Of a DNA stretch of 42,527 nucleotides, positions 16,548 to 26,156 are shown piece after piece (position 1 is the stretch's first letter; each line of letters begins with the position of its first letter). The stretch comes from Bacteroidales bacterium (GTDB taxonomy: Bacteria; Bacteroidota; Bacteroidia; Bacteroidales; VadinHA17): contig JAAYQC010000024.1 of the NCBI GenBank assembly GCA_012519515.1, forward strand, positions 1 to 42,527. Direction: 5' to 3'. The position numbers and the translations under genes are program-made. Under the pieces are notes generated by a model. That model made no database searches. It saw nothing but the letters and a program-made list of their open reading frames with translations, and was not told the origin of the DNA.

Positions 16548-18311
16548 ATGAAACCGAAAAATTTTTATATGATGAAACAATTTCAGGATATGTTTTTAAG
16601 GAAGTTTTTATTGTTTGCCGGTGTTCTGCTGGTTTTGCTTCCTGCCTGCAGTGAAGATATACTCGATGAAACACCGCTGGATTTCCTTGCACCGGAAAAC
16701 GCGTATCAGACTCTTCCGGGTATTAAGCAAGGTATCACCGGACTCCATTTTTCCGTGAGACAAAGATGGTTTTACGGTTCCGATCAGGATGCCGGAGCTA
16801 TTATGAAAGGTTGCGGAACAGATATCGCCTTTCATGGAGAAGACCCCAACAGTACAAGGTTCATGTGTAATTATGTAAACTATGTTACATCAGAAAATGG
16901 ATACCTGAGGAATTACTGGACATGGAACTATGAACTGATACAAAGGGTCAATGTACTTATCGAGGGTATTAATGCTGCCGATCCCAATATCTGGGCGAAG
17001 GAAGGCCAGAAAGATGCCTACCTGGCCGAAGCAATGTTTTTCAGGGCATTCGCCTACAGGATACTGGTTTCCACATACGGTGATGTTCCTCTTGTGACTG
17101 AGGTCATTAAAGGTGTGAAAACCGATTTTACCCGAACCCCGAAGGCCCAGGTCTATGCACAGATGGAACAGGATCTTCTGTTCGGTACAACCAAACTTCC
17201 CGCGAGGGGACAGGAAGAAGAACCCGGAAGGATAACCCAGGGCGCTGCATGGCACATGCTCAGCGAATGTTACCTCGCCCAGGGTAAATACCAGCTTGCA
17301 GCAGATGCAGCCAGCGCAGTTATTGACAATTATGGCTATGCACTTATGACCGAACGTTTCGGCGACAGGCAGAATCTGGTCTGGGGAGAGGGTGATCCCT
17401 ATTACGACCTGTTTGACTACGGCAATCAGAATATTGCAGGCAATACCGAATCAATCTGGGTAATCCAGGTTGAACCGCCCCCAACAACAGGAGGAGGATC
17501 GGTTGAAGGTAACAGGACATTTGGACCCGCGTACTTCAGACTGGGTAATACACCGGATGGATTCAAAGCCTTCAGGGGAGAATTCAGAAATGGCAAATAT
17601 ACAGGTTATTCCGACACACTGGGACGCCCTGTTGCATGGCTGCATCCCACTAACTACGCTGCATACGACATCTGGAAAAGCGACTGGAACAATGACGTCC
17701 GGAATGCAAGGTATAATATAAAGAGAGACTTCTATTATGATGCTCCCGGATCAGCCTATGACAAGAAGAAAATCAACCTTCTGGTCGACTATGCCGCCGA
17801 ATATGAAGCCGGTACACGCGATGCCATGAGGGATTCATGCCAGTACATATATCCCTACTGGATGAAGATTGCCGACCCCTGCCATTACTTTACCGATCCC
17901 AACCGTTCGGGAGGAGGAAGTGACCATAAGGACCGCTATGCCATTAGGCTTGCTGAAACTCTCCTTCTGAGGGCTGAAGCGTATGTCGGACTTAACAGAC
18001 CCGACCTTGCAGCCGCTGACATTAACCTGATCCGTGCCAGGGCAAACGCGACACCCGTGGATGCTGATGATGTCGACCTCGATTACATCCTCGACGAACG
18101 TGCAAGAGAACTGTACGGCGAGGAATGGAGACATATCACGCTAAGAAGGATGGGAAAACTTGTCGAGAGGGTCAGGACCTTGAACAATAACCCCAAGAAC
18201 CCCGGCCTGAACATCCAGGATTACCATGTGCTGTGGCCAATCCCGCAGAATCAGATTGACCTTAACATTGATGCCGAATTCCCGCAGAACCCCGGATATC
18301 CTACCAGATAA
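16548..18311 (+). CDS. RagB/SusD family nutrient uptake outer membrane lipoprotein
   Basis: Lipobox LLPACSEDILDETP; FFRAFAYRILVSTYGDVPLVTE; RLAETLLLRAEAYVGL; LDERARELYGEEWRHITLRRMG. Confidence 0.96.
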   Translation: MKPKNFYMMKQFQDMFLRKFLLFAGVLLVLLPACSEDILDETPLDFLAPENAYQTLPGIKQGITGLHFSVRQRWFYGSDQDAGAIMKGCGTDIAFHGEDPNSTRFMCNYVNYVTSENGYLRNYWTWNYELIQRVNVLIEGINAADPNIWAKEGQKDAYLAEAMFFRAFAYRILVSTYGDVPLVTEVIKGVKTDFTRTPKAQVYAQMEQDLLFGTTKLPARGQEEEPGRITQGAAWHMLSECYLAQGKYQLAADAASAVIDNYGYALMTERFGDRQNLVWGEGDPYYDLFDYGNQNIAGNTESIWVIQVEPPPTTGGGSVEGNRTFGPAYFRLGNTPDGFKAFRGEFRNGKYTGYSDTLGRPVAWLHPTNYAAYDIWKSDWNNDVRNARYNIKRDFYYDAPGSAYDKKKINLLVDYAAEYEAGTRDAMRDSCQYIYPYWMKIADPCHYFTDPNRSGGGSDHKDRYAIRLAETLLLRAEAYVGLNRPDLAAADINLIRARANATPVDADDVDLDYILDERARELYGEEWRHITLRRMGKLVERVRTLNNNPKNPGLNIQDYHVLWPIPQNQIDLNIDAEFPQNPGYPTR

Positions 18312-18336
18312 GCACCCCGGGATTTAAAGGAATGTT

Positions 18337-18378
18337 ATAAAAAAATCAGCGGACTGACCGGTCCGCTGATTTTTTTTG
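18337..18378. terminator. Bidirectional intrinsic terminator between susD and the minus-strand UroD-family gene
   Basis: AATCAGCGGAC(18344-18354)/GTCCGCTGATT(18361-18371), flanked by A-run and T-run. Confidence 0.9.
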
Positions 18379-18408
18379 ATTTGATTTGAAGCTGATTGCA
18401 GGAAAAAA

Positions 18409-19557
18409 TCAGAGCCTTCCTATTGCCTTCAGCATCGCGATTATATTCTCTGCCGGTACTTCGGCCTGGATGTTGTGTACCGTTGCAAATACAAATCCAC
18501 CTCCCGGAGCCAGGGCATCAATGTTCCTTTTCACATCATCCGCTACATCCGAAGGCGAACCTTCCGGAAGCACCTTCTGGGTGTCAACTCCTCCTCCCCA
18601 GAAGACGAGTTCGGAGCCAAAGTCTTTCTTGAGCTGATATGGCTCCATCCCGGCCGCGTTGATGTGAACGGGATTGATTATGTCAATGCCGATTTCAATG
18701 AAATCGGGAAGAAGGGGCCTTATGTTTCCACATGAATGGAAGATAAGCTTTGCTTTCGGTGCAAGGTCCTTTATAGCCTTGATTATTCGTGCAATATGCG
18801 CTTTGTAATACTGCCTGAAATGGTCGGGCGACACAAGCTGCGACTCCTGAGTGCCGTAATCGTCGGCTTCCGCGACAACGTCAACAACATCTGCAAGTTC
18901 TTGAAGAGCTTTCTGCCAGAATTGGATCTTAAGGTCAGCCAGCTTCCCGATCAGGCGGTCGGAGAATTCAGGATAAACAAAGGAGTCAACAAGTGCATTG
19001 CTCACTCCCCTCACCCTCTGCTGCATCTCAAAGATGCCGGCGCAGAGTCCTTTCAGGATCACCAGCTTTCCTTCCTCCCTGAAACGGATCGCCTTTTCAC
19101 GCAAACCTGCTATCCTGACAGGATTTGAGGGATCAGGCCAGTTATATCTGTCAACGAGTGTGTCTTCCGGAATCAGATGCTCCATAGGGTGTCCGACTAA
19201 GGAAAACCAGTAGCCATTCTCTTTCGGGAAATGATGAGTGAAGCCCCATTCATCATGGTATTCCCATCTTTCTCCCGCATCCCTTAACTTTGAATAAACA
19301 TCCCAGTTATGGCTGGTGAGCGGGAAAAGCCCCCGCGTGTCAACATTGATCAGTTCAAGTATCTCCGCCGACGGAACAACAATCTGCTGGATTACATCAG
19401 CCCATTCCGGCTCCTCAGGGCCAAACCCGAGGTGTTGCCTGAGCTTTTGGTAGGCACCGTTCGTTATTCCGGTCCAGGTGGTCCCGGCCAGGTCAAAAGG
19501 AATCCTGTCGGGCTCCCTGTGATTGAGAGCCTCAATTATTCTTTCCCTGCCGTTCAT
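18409..19557 (-). CDS. Uroporphyrinogen decarboxylase (URO-D) superfamily protein
   Basis: MNGRERIIEALNHREPDRIPFDLAGT N-terminus; IFHSCGNIRPLLPDFIEIGIDIINPVH; VFWGGGVDTQKVLPEG. ATGA overlap with upstream gene. Confidence 0.85.
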   Translation of the reverse strand: MNGRERIIEALNHREPDRIPFDLAGTTWTGITNGAYQKLRQHLGFGPEEPEWADVIQQIVVPSAEILELINVDTRGLFPLTSHNWDVYSKLRDAGERWEYHDEWGFTHHFPKENGYWFSLVGHPMEHLIPEDTLVDRYNWPDPSNPVRIAGLREKAIRFREEGKLVILKGLCAGIFEMQQRVRGVSNALVDSFVYPEFSDRLIGKLADLKIQFWQKALQELADVVDVVAEADDYGTQESQLVSPDHFRQYYKAHIARIIKAIKDLAPKAKLIFHSCGNIRPLLPDFIEIGIDIINPVHINAAGMEPYQLKKDFGSELVFWGGGVDTQKVLPEGSPSDVADDVKRNIDALAPGGGFVFATVHNIQAEVPAENIIAMLKAIGRL

Positions 19558-20402
19558 GAAAACGAAAGCCCTGCAAGAACTCCCTTGAAATATCCTATCG
19601 ATTCGGCAATACCGGCCAAAGGATCATCCATGTCTTTCCCGTATTCCAGGGTGCAGGTCCCGCTGAAATTGTTTTCACACAGGGCGGTGAAGAAACGGGG
19701 AAAATCGATTATGCCCCTTCCTGCTTCTACACACCAACCAGCCTTTTCAGCCTTGTCACAGTCCCAGATGTGAAAATCAAATATCCTGTCCTTGTACTTG
19801 AGATAGGCTGCCGTCGGATCAAGCCCCAAACGTGTTTCGTGAGCTATGTCGAAACAAAATCCTATCCTTGGATCAAGATCCTTGATTTCCTTCCATACCG
19901 AATCGGCAGAGGGATAAAGAGGCAGGTCTGGCCCGTGATTATGAATCGCGAGCCTGAAGTTGTATTCCTTGACCTTCTTGTCGACATATGGAAGAAGCTC
20001 AACGTTGGGAACCCCGATAACCAGATTGACACCAACAAGTTTGGCATAAGCAAAAGCCTGATCTATTGCCTGTTCTGATCTCATGTAAATAGGACCGACA
20101 CCGTAGGGCTCAACATCGAACGATTTCATCTTTGCCAGTGTCTGATCAATATGCTCTTTTGTGCTGTCGAGCGGAAGGTGAAAATCCTTTACGCCAAGAA
20201 GCTTAACATCCACTTTCTTCATCATGGCCAGTGAATCGTCGAGATTGATTTTCGCGAAAGAGAAACCGGCTATCGCGAGTTTGAAGGCGGCAGGTTTCAG
20301 AGGAACTGCAGCTGCAGGTTTGGCTGCCGCGTATCCCGGAATGCCCGCGGCTATTACACCGGCTCCGCTTGTCTTAATGAAGTTGCGTCGTGAAAATTTC
20401 AT
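19554..20402 (-). CDS. Sugar phosphate isomerase/epimerase with twin-arginine signal
   Basis: SRRNFIKTSGAGVIAAGIPG; LAIHNHGPD; GFCFDIAHETRLG; FDFHIWDCD. Confidence 0.88.
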   Translation of the reverse strand: MKFSRRNFIKTSGAGVIAAGIPGYAAAKPAAAVPLKPAAFKLAIAGFSFAKINLDDSLAMMKKVDVKLLGVKDFHLPLDSTKEHIDQTLAKMKSFDVEPYGVGPIYMRSEQAIDQAFAYAKLVGVNLVIGVPNVELLPYVDKKVKEYNFRLAIHNHGPDLPLYPSADSVWKEIKDLDPRIGFCFDIAHETRLGLDPTAAYLKYKDRIFDFHIWDCDKAEKAGWCVEAGRGIIDFPRFFTALCENNFSGTCTLEYGKDMDDPLAGIAESIGYFKGVLAGLSFS

Positions 20403-20450
20403 GTCTGATAATTATTAATTAATGATTAGTTTGGCTTAGTTGCTGAAAAC

Positions 20451-20521
20451 ATTATCGTTTTGGGTAAAATATTTGTTGAATAACGATAATTCAGTTATTG
20501 TTTTACGATAAATATTTGTTG
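20451..20521. promoter_or_regulatory. Candidate operator: two 28-bp direct repeats plus a 9-bp inverted repeat
   Basis: ATTATCGTTTTGGGTAAAATATTTGTTG (20451-20478) vs GTTATTGTTTTACGATAAATATTTGTTG (20494-20521), 22/28 matches; ATTATCGTT(20451-20459)/AACGATAAT(20482-20490) perfect inverted repeat. Confidence 0.5.
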
Positions 20522-20541
20522 TTGTTTTCGGATTTTTTCTT

Positions 20542-21864
20542 TTAAAATTTGAAATATTTCTCTCTGATGGGGATGTTAAGCAGTGCTGAGGCTGCATTAT
20601 CTCCTGCAAATTCTTCAGTATCCGGATTCCAGGAAAGTCGTGATCCGGTTTTGATGGCAATCAGTCCCAGCTGACACATGGATATTGTCCGGTGAGCGGT
20701 CTCAAGCGGCTCGAATGACTGTTTTCCGTTTTTAATCGCTGTCAGGAAGTCTTCCTTATCTGAGAGGAGTTTGCCAAAAGAGAAATCTCCCGGCCAGGGT
20801 TCCCAGTCGAGCAGTTTCTGAGAACTGGCTGTCAGTTTATCGGGGTATTCCACCTCGACCCATCCCTGTGAGCCTTCGAATCTTACAAAGGGCCTTTCTA
20901 TTCTGAAAAACACTTCTACTCCATCGGCATAACGGTAATGGATATCAAACTTGTTGAGTGTGTTCCACAATCCCTTGTCGAATTCTCCGCTTCCTTCAAT
21001 ACTCACGGGGCCGGTATATTCGCTGTTGTGTCCCCATTGCACGATTCCCATAAGGTGGGCTCCCCAGTTGCTTATCATGCCGTTGCAGTAGGAATCGACC
21101 CTCATCCATCCCGGTCGTCCATATGCCTTAATGGCATGGACCCTCTTTTCGGTATAGGGAGCTTCCCATGCAGGTCCGAGCCACATATCATAATTCAGCT
21201 CATCAGGTACGGGCATGGTAGGTTCGGGTTTCAGCGAATCGCCCGACAGCTCGGCCGGCACAGCCACATGGATACGCTCCAGCTTTCCTATTACGCCGTT
21301 CCGCACCAAAGTGACGGCTTTGGAAAACTGGGGTATGGGCCTGAATTCCGAGTCGTTGCGGGTAATTATGCCGTATTCCTTTATGGCTTTGACAAGCTGC
21401 CGGCCGTGCTCAATGCAAGTGGAAATGGGTTTTTCCAGCGAAACATGCTTTCCTGCCCTTGCAGCTTCTATGGCCATGGGAACATGCCAGTGGTCGGGTG
21501 TTGCTATCATAACAGCATCCACATCTTTTCTTACAAGTATTTCCCGGAAATCGCCATAGGCCGCACATCCTTTCCAGCTGCTTCCCTTTTGTTGAGAATA
21601 GAAGTCGTTTACCTGCTTCAGACCGTTTGACAACCGCCATGAATCAACATCACAAACTGCCACGATCTGGGCATTCTCAGACTTCAGGAACTGGGGAATG
21701 TTCGGATTGACTGTCTGGCGTCCAAGACCAATCATTGCCACGTTGATCCTGTCCGAAGGCGGCGATGACTTTAAAAGGGAAGATGAAACAATATGTGGCG
21801 CTGTAAATGCCCCGCCTGCTGCAATGCCGGCATTCCTGATAAATTCTCTTCTTCTGATTCCCAT
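20542..21864 (-). CDS. Gfo/Idh/MocA family oxidoreductase with twin-arginine signal
   Basis: IRRREFIRNAGIAAGG; INVAMIGLGRQTVNPN; HVSLEKPISTCIEHGRQL; NGMISNWGAHLMGIVQWG. Confidence 0.9.
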   Translation of the reverse strand: MGIRRREFIRNAGIAAGGAFTAPHIVSSSLLKSSPPSDRINVAMIGLGRQTVNPNIPQFLKSENAQIVAVCDVDSWRLSNGLKQVNDFYSQQKGSSWKGCAAYGDFREILVRKDVDAVMIATPDHWHVPMAIEAARAGKHVSLEKPISTCIEHGRQLVKAIKEYGIITRNDSEFRPIPQFSKAVTLVRNGVIGKLERIHVAVPAELSGDSLKPEPTMPVPDELNYDMWLGPAWEAPYTEKRVHAIKAYGRPGWMRVDSYCNGMISNWGAHLMGIVQWGHNSEYTGPVSIEGSGEFDKGLWNTLNKFDIHYRYADGVEVFFRIERPFVRFEGSQGWVEVEYPDKLTASSQKLLDWEPWPGDFSFGKLLSDKEDFLTAIKNGKQSFEPLETAHRTISMCQLGLIAIKTGSRLSWNPDTEEFAGDNAASALLNIPIREKYFKF

Positions 21865-22061
21865 CGGCTCTTACTTTTTATTGTGACCAATAAAGATAAT
21901 GTAATTACCGAAGCATGCCTAAAGTTGCTTCAGTTTTGTCCCGGTCAATTCATAAAAAATGTTAATGATGCCTGTCGGGAAGTTCTGAAGAAGATATTTA
22001 TGAGTACATTTAAAGACTTTATTCTATCAAGTTATTACTGCTTTTTCTAACACCTTTAATC

Positions 22062-23045
22062 ATGAACAAGAAATCCATTTCAAGACGCGAATTTCTGGGA
22101 ACAGCTGCTGCTGCAACATTGTTGACAACCGTTCCTTTCAACATTTCCTATGCTGCATCTCCAAAGGGGAAGAAACCCAATTCAAAAGTAGGAGGGGTTC
22201 AGCTGGGAGTGACTACTTACAGCTATGGCAGCATGCCCCACAAAGTTGATGATGTGATTGAATACCTTCTTTATGCCGGAGTCAATTCAATAGAATTGAG
22301 AAATGTTGCCGAGGAGGATCTTGGAATACCTTCAGTCCAGAGGCCAAGATCGATGGGTCAGATGACTGAAGAACAGAGAGCGGAAATGAAAAAGGCCATG
22401 GAAGCTATAAGGGAAGAACAGAAAAAATGGAGACTGTCGCTGCCCATGGAACGCTATGTCGATATGAGAAAGAAATTCAACAAGGCAGGAATAGAAGTCT
22501 ATATCGCGAAATTTGCTCCTTCGGCCTGGTCGGATGAGGAGATCGATTACGCTTACAGGGCGGCAAAAGCTCTCGGCTCAATTGGTATCACGGATGAACT
22601 GACCGAAGCCAACTGCCAGAGGCTTGGGAAATTCGCCGAGAAACACAAGAGCCTCGCGATGTTCCATACCCACGGACAGGTTGCCGATCCCGGATTCTCT
22701 TTTGACAAATATCTCGGTTACTCTCCTGCAAACATGCTGAACCTTGATGCCGGCCATTACTACGGTGCCACAGGTTTGCATCCCAATGATGTGATAATAA
22801 AATATCACGACAGAATGAGAAGCATTCATATCAAGGATAAAACAGGACCGAAACATGCCACTCCCAATACCAACAAGGAGTTTGGCCAGGGTGAAACACC
22901 CATTGCCGATGTATTATTACTTTTGAAAAAGGAAAAATGGCCCATTCGCGTTGATGTTGAACTCGAATACAGGATCCCCGAAGGATCTGATGCAGCTAAA
23001 GAAGTCAAGAAATGTATTGACTATATGAGAAACATACTTGAATAA
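22062..23045 (+). CDS. Sugar phosphate isomerase/epimerase with twin-arginine signal
   Basis: SRREFLGTAAAATLL; VQLGVTTYSYGSMPHKVDDVIEYLLYAGVNSIELRN; LNLDAGHYYGATG; IHIKDKTGP. Confidence 0.88.
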   Translation: MNKKSISRREFLGTAAAATLLTTVPFNISYAASPKGKKPNSKVGGVQLGVTTYSYGSMPHKVDDVIEYLLYAGVNSIELRNVAEEDLGIPSVQRPRSMGQMTEEQRAEMKKAMEAIREEQKKWRLSLPMERYVDMRKKFNKAGIEVYIAKFAPSAWSDEEIDYAYRAAKALGSIGITDELTEANCQRLGKFAEKHKSLAMFHTHGQVADPGFSFDKYLGYSPANMLNLDAGHYYGATGLHPNDVIIKYHDRMRSIHIKDKTGPKHATPNTNKEFGQGETPIADVLLLLKKEKWPIRVDVELEYRIPEGSDAAKEVKKCIDYMRNILE

Positions 23046-23062
23046 ATAATCCAAATACCACC

Positions 23063-23692
23063 GTGAAAAAGTTGTTATTTATACTGGTCGCGGTTTTACT
23101 TTTCACCCCCCCGGAGGCTCTTGCTCAAAAAGCAAAAAATGTCACCATTTCGGGAAAAGTTGTCGATGGAAATAACAATCCGGTAGCAGGAGCTGCGATT
23201 TTCATCGACAAAAAGAAAACCGATGCAGTGACCGATCAGAACGGTCGTTACAGCGTCAAGGTGAAAAAGGGAGCCGGGCAGATTCTTGTGCTGTCGCTTT
23301 TCAGCGGCGCCATCGAACAGGCTATTGACGGCAGGACTGAGATAAACTTTGTACTGTCGGACAATGCCCCCCCTGCCCAGGAAGACCCGAAAGCCCTCAA
23401 TATTAAAGATTCGGCAGTCCCGGTTTACCAGGATATATACGACATGATCAGGGGCAGGGTGCCGGGTGTTGAGGTATCGGGAAAATCAATAAAGATCAGG
23501 GGAACCAATTCTCTTAATGTCAGTACTGAGCCTCTTTTTGTGGTCGACGGGGTAATAACCAGTGAGATTGACGGAATTGCCCCTGAAAACGTCAGTAAGA
23601 TAGAGGTACTTAAAGGACCCGACGCGTCTGTTTACGGGACCAGGGGATCGAATGGCGTGATAATAATTACCCGCAAAACAGGAAAGGATTAA
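23063..23692 (+). CDS. Short secreted CarboxypepD_reg-like + TonB-dependent receptor plug protein (no barrel); GTG start
   Basis: 209 aa: ISGKVVDGNNNPVAGAAIFIDKKKTDAVTDQNGRYSV...IRGTNSLNVSTEPLFVVDGV...IEVLKGPDASVYGTRGSNGVIIITRKTGKD*. Confidence 0.85.
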   Translation: MKKLLFILVAVLLFTPPEALAQKAKNVTISGKVVDGNNNPVAGAAIFIDKKKTDAVTDQNGRYSVKVKKGAGQILVLSLFSGAIEQAIDGRTEINFVLSDNAPPAQEDPKALNIKDSAVPVYQDIYDMIRGRVPGVEVSGKSIKIRGTNSLNVSTEPLFVVDGVITSEIDGIAPENVSKIEVLKGPDASVYGTRGSNGVIIITRKTGKD

Positions 23693-23797
23693 CAGATGCG
23701 TGATGATGGTAAGGATTTCTTCGTTGGCGGTAATACTGCCTGACGATTGAAATCCATCTTTATTCACGGTGATACCAAATTACCAAACATATTGAAT

Positions 23798-26125
23798 ATG
23801 AAAACTCTGAAGAATTATTTGCTTCCGGCGGTCATTCTTTTGCTGCTTACCGTAGGCGGATGCGGCCGGAAATGGGCCGAGGAAAACAAGGGCAGTTTCA
23901 GCATTATACGCAATGAGAACGGACAAACCCTTGGGTTCTCGCCTGCATCCGGGATTGAAATTCTGACGGTAAAGGGACTGGCTTTCAAGGATCTTAACAA
24001 GAATGGCAGGCTTGACCCTTATGAGGACTGGCGCCTTCCGGTGAATGAACGCGCGCTTGACCTGGCATCAAGAATGTCGGTCGAACAGATTGCCGGACTG
24101 ATGCTTTATAGCAGTCATCAATCGATTCCTTCGGCAGGGGGTGGATTCGGGCCCGGAGCTACCTATGGAGGAAAGCCTTATGCCGAGAGCGGCGCTTTGC
24201 CGGGCGATCTGTCGGATCAGCAGAAAAAATTCCTGACTGAAGATAATCTGAGACATGTCCTTATCACATCGGTCGAAAGTCCGGAAGTGGCTGCAATATG
24301 GAATAACAATGCCCAGGCTTTTGTTGAGGGAACCGGTCTGGGTATTCCCGTAAACACCAGCTCTGATCCGCGGCACGGGAGCGATTCGTACGCGGAATAC
24401 AACGCCGGAGCCGGAGGGGAAATATCAATGTGGCCGGGTACCCTGGGTATAGCGGCATCATTCGATCCTGAACTTATGAGGCGATTCGGGGAAGTTGCTT
24501 CAATGGAATACAGGGCTCTGGGCATAGCAACAGCACTATCGCCTCAGATTGACCTGGCAACGGAACCCAGGTGGTCGCGTTTTGACGGAACCATGGGAGA
24601 GGATCCTGATCTGGCAACGGATATGGCCCGGGCTTATGTCGACGGATTCCAGACTTCCGAAGGTGAAGCACATATAGCAGACGGCTGGGGATATCACAGC
24701 GTAAATGCCATGGTTAAACACTGGCCGGGAGGCGGACCCGAAGAAGGAGGCAGGGATGGGCATTTTGCATACGGCGCATATGCAGTTTACCCGGGAAATA
24801 ACCTGAAAGATCACCTCCGGCCTTTCACCGAAGGGGCATTCAGGCTTCAGGGACCTACAGGAATGGCATCCGCCGTAATGCCCTATTATACAATATCATT
24901 CAACCTGGATCATTCATACGGGGAAAATGTGGGAAATGCTTATAGCAAATATATAATTAACGATCTTCTGAGGACGGAATACAACTACGACGGAGTGGTC
25001 TGCACCGACTGGGGAGTGACGGGAAATGTGAGCGGCATTGACCGCTTTGAAGGCAAACCATGGGGAGTGGAAGGTCTTTCGGTAGCAGAACGGCATTACA
25101 AAATCATTATGGCAGGGTGCGATCAGTTCGGGGGAAACAATGACAAGGGACCGGTTCTGGAAGCTTATGCCATGGGAGTGAAAGAACACGGTGAGGAATT
25201 CATGAGGGCACGCTTTGAGCAATCAGCCGTCCGACTGCTTAAAAACACCTTCAGGGTAGGTCTGTTCGAAAATCCATATCTCGATACGGAGAATACGAAA
25301 TCCACAGTTGGGAAGCCGGAATTCATGAAGGAAGGCTATGATGCCCAGATCAGATCAATTGTTATGCTGAAGAACAGCTCCGGAGTTCTTCCCGTGAAGA
25401 AACAACTCAAAGTATATGTTCCCAAAAAGTATAGCCCTGCAGGACGCGACTGGTTCGGACGTGAAACACCTGAGGCATGGTCTGATCCTTTGAATCCGGC
25501 GGTTGTTTCAAAATACTTTGAGCTGACGGATAAACCTGAAAATGCCGATCTGGCGCTGGTAAGCATTGCCAGTCCTGCCGGAGGAACAGGATATGACCAA
25601 AGGGATGCCGGGCAAAAGGGGAATGGATATGTTCCCATAAGCCTGCAATACTCCAGGTACAGGGCCGACCATGCCCGCGAAACCAGTATCGCCGGAGGAA
25701 GCCCCCTCGAGAGCTTTATAAACAGATCGTACAGGGGAAAAAGCTTAGAGGCCATCAACAGCTACGATTTGAAAATGGTGAATGAAACAAAGGCCCGGAT
25801 GGGACGAAAACCTGTGATAGTGATTGTTGATGTTTCGAATCCTATGGTTTTTTCTGAGATTGAGAAAAACGCTTCAGCCATACTGGTGCATTTCGGAGTT
25901 CAGGATCAGGCACTCATGGATCTGCTCACAGGTGTTTATGAACCATCAGGCCTGCTTCCTTTCCAGATGCCTGCCGACATGAAGACGGTGGAAGAGCAGT
26001 TTGAAGATGTGCCACGGGATATGACATGCCATACCGATGCCGATGGAAATAAATATGATTTTGCTTTCGGACTGAACTGGAAGGGAGTGATCAACGACGA
26101 CAGAACACAGAAATACGGGAAGTAA
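23798..26125 (+). CDS. Glycoside hydrolase family 3 lipoprotein (beta-glucosidase-like); ORF track start is 23747
   Basis: Lipobox LLTVGGCGRK; KDLNKNGRLDPYEDWRLPVNERALDLASRMSVEQIAGLM; VKHWPGGGPEEGGRDGHF; YDGVVCTDWGVTG (nucleophile region). Confidence 0.92.
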   Translation: MKTLKNYLLPAVILLLLTVGGCGRKWAEENKGSFSIIRNENGQTLGFSPASGIEILTVKGLAFKDLNKNGRLDPYEDWRLPVNERALDLASRMSVEQIAGLMLYSSHQSIPSAGGGFGPGATYGGKPYAESGALPGDLSDQQKKFLTEDNLRHVLITSVESPEVAAIWNNNAQAFVEGTGLGIPVNTSSDPRHGSDSYAEYNAGAGGEISMWPGTLGIAASFDPELMRRFGEVASMEYRALGIATALSPQIDLATEPRWSRFDGTMGEDPDLATDMARAYVDGFQTSEGEAHIADGWGYHSVNAMVKHWPGGGPEEGGRDGHFAYGAYAVYPGNNLKDHLRPFTEGAFRLQGPTGMASAVMPYYTISFNLDHSYGENVGNAYSKYIINDLLRTEYNYDGVVCTDWGVTGNVSGIDRFEGKPWGVEGLSVAERHYKIIMAGCDQFGGNNDKGPVLEAYAMGVKEHGEEFMRARFEQSAVRLLKNTFRVGLFENPYLDTENTKSTVGKPEFMKEGYDAQIRSIVMLKNSSGVLPVKKQLKVYVPKKYSPAGRDWFGRETPEAWSDPLNPAVVSKYFELTDKPENADLALVSIASPAGGTGYDQRDAGQKGNGYVPISLQYSRYRADHARETSIAGGSPLESFINRSYRGKSLEAINSYDLKMVNETKARMGRKPVIVIVDVSNPMVFSEIEKNASAILVHFGVQDQALMDLLTGVYEPSGLLPFQMPADMKTVEEQFEDVPRDMTCHTDADGNKYDFAFGLNWKGVINDDRTQKYGK

Positions 26126-26130
26126 AATCG

Positions 26131-26156
26131 CCGAAAGTAAAATTTCGGGCTTTTGC
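26131..26156 (+). terminator. Candidate terminator after the GH3 gene
   Basis: CCGAAA(26131-26136)/TTTCGG(26143-26148) followed by gcttttgc. Confidence 0.45.

Noticed and set aside
16548-16570. Third copy of the leader element before susD (MKPKNFYMMKQF)
   Set aside because: Superficial ATGAAACC...ATGATGAAA similarity only; lacks the QSCG core, the CATGTGGG helix and the spacing.
21793-22050. 85-aa ORF in the divergent region before 22062
   Set aside because: Mostly overlaps the start of the oxidoreductase on the other strand and has no family resemblance.
24068-24814. Several antisense ORFs of about 65-102 aa opposite the GH3 gene
   Set aside because: Shadow ORFs in GC-richer coding DNA without domain signals.
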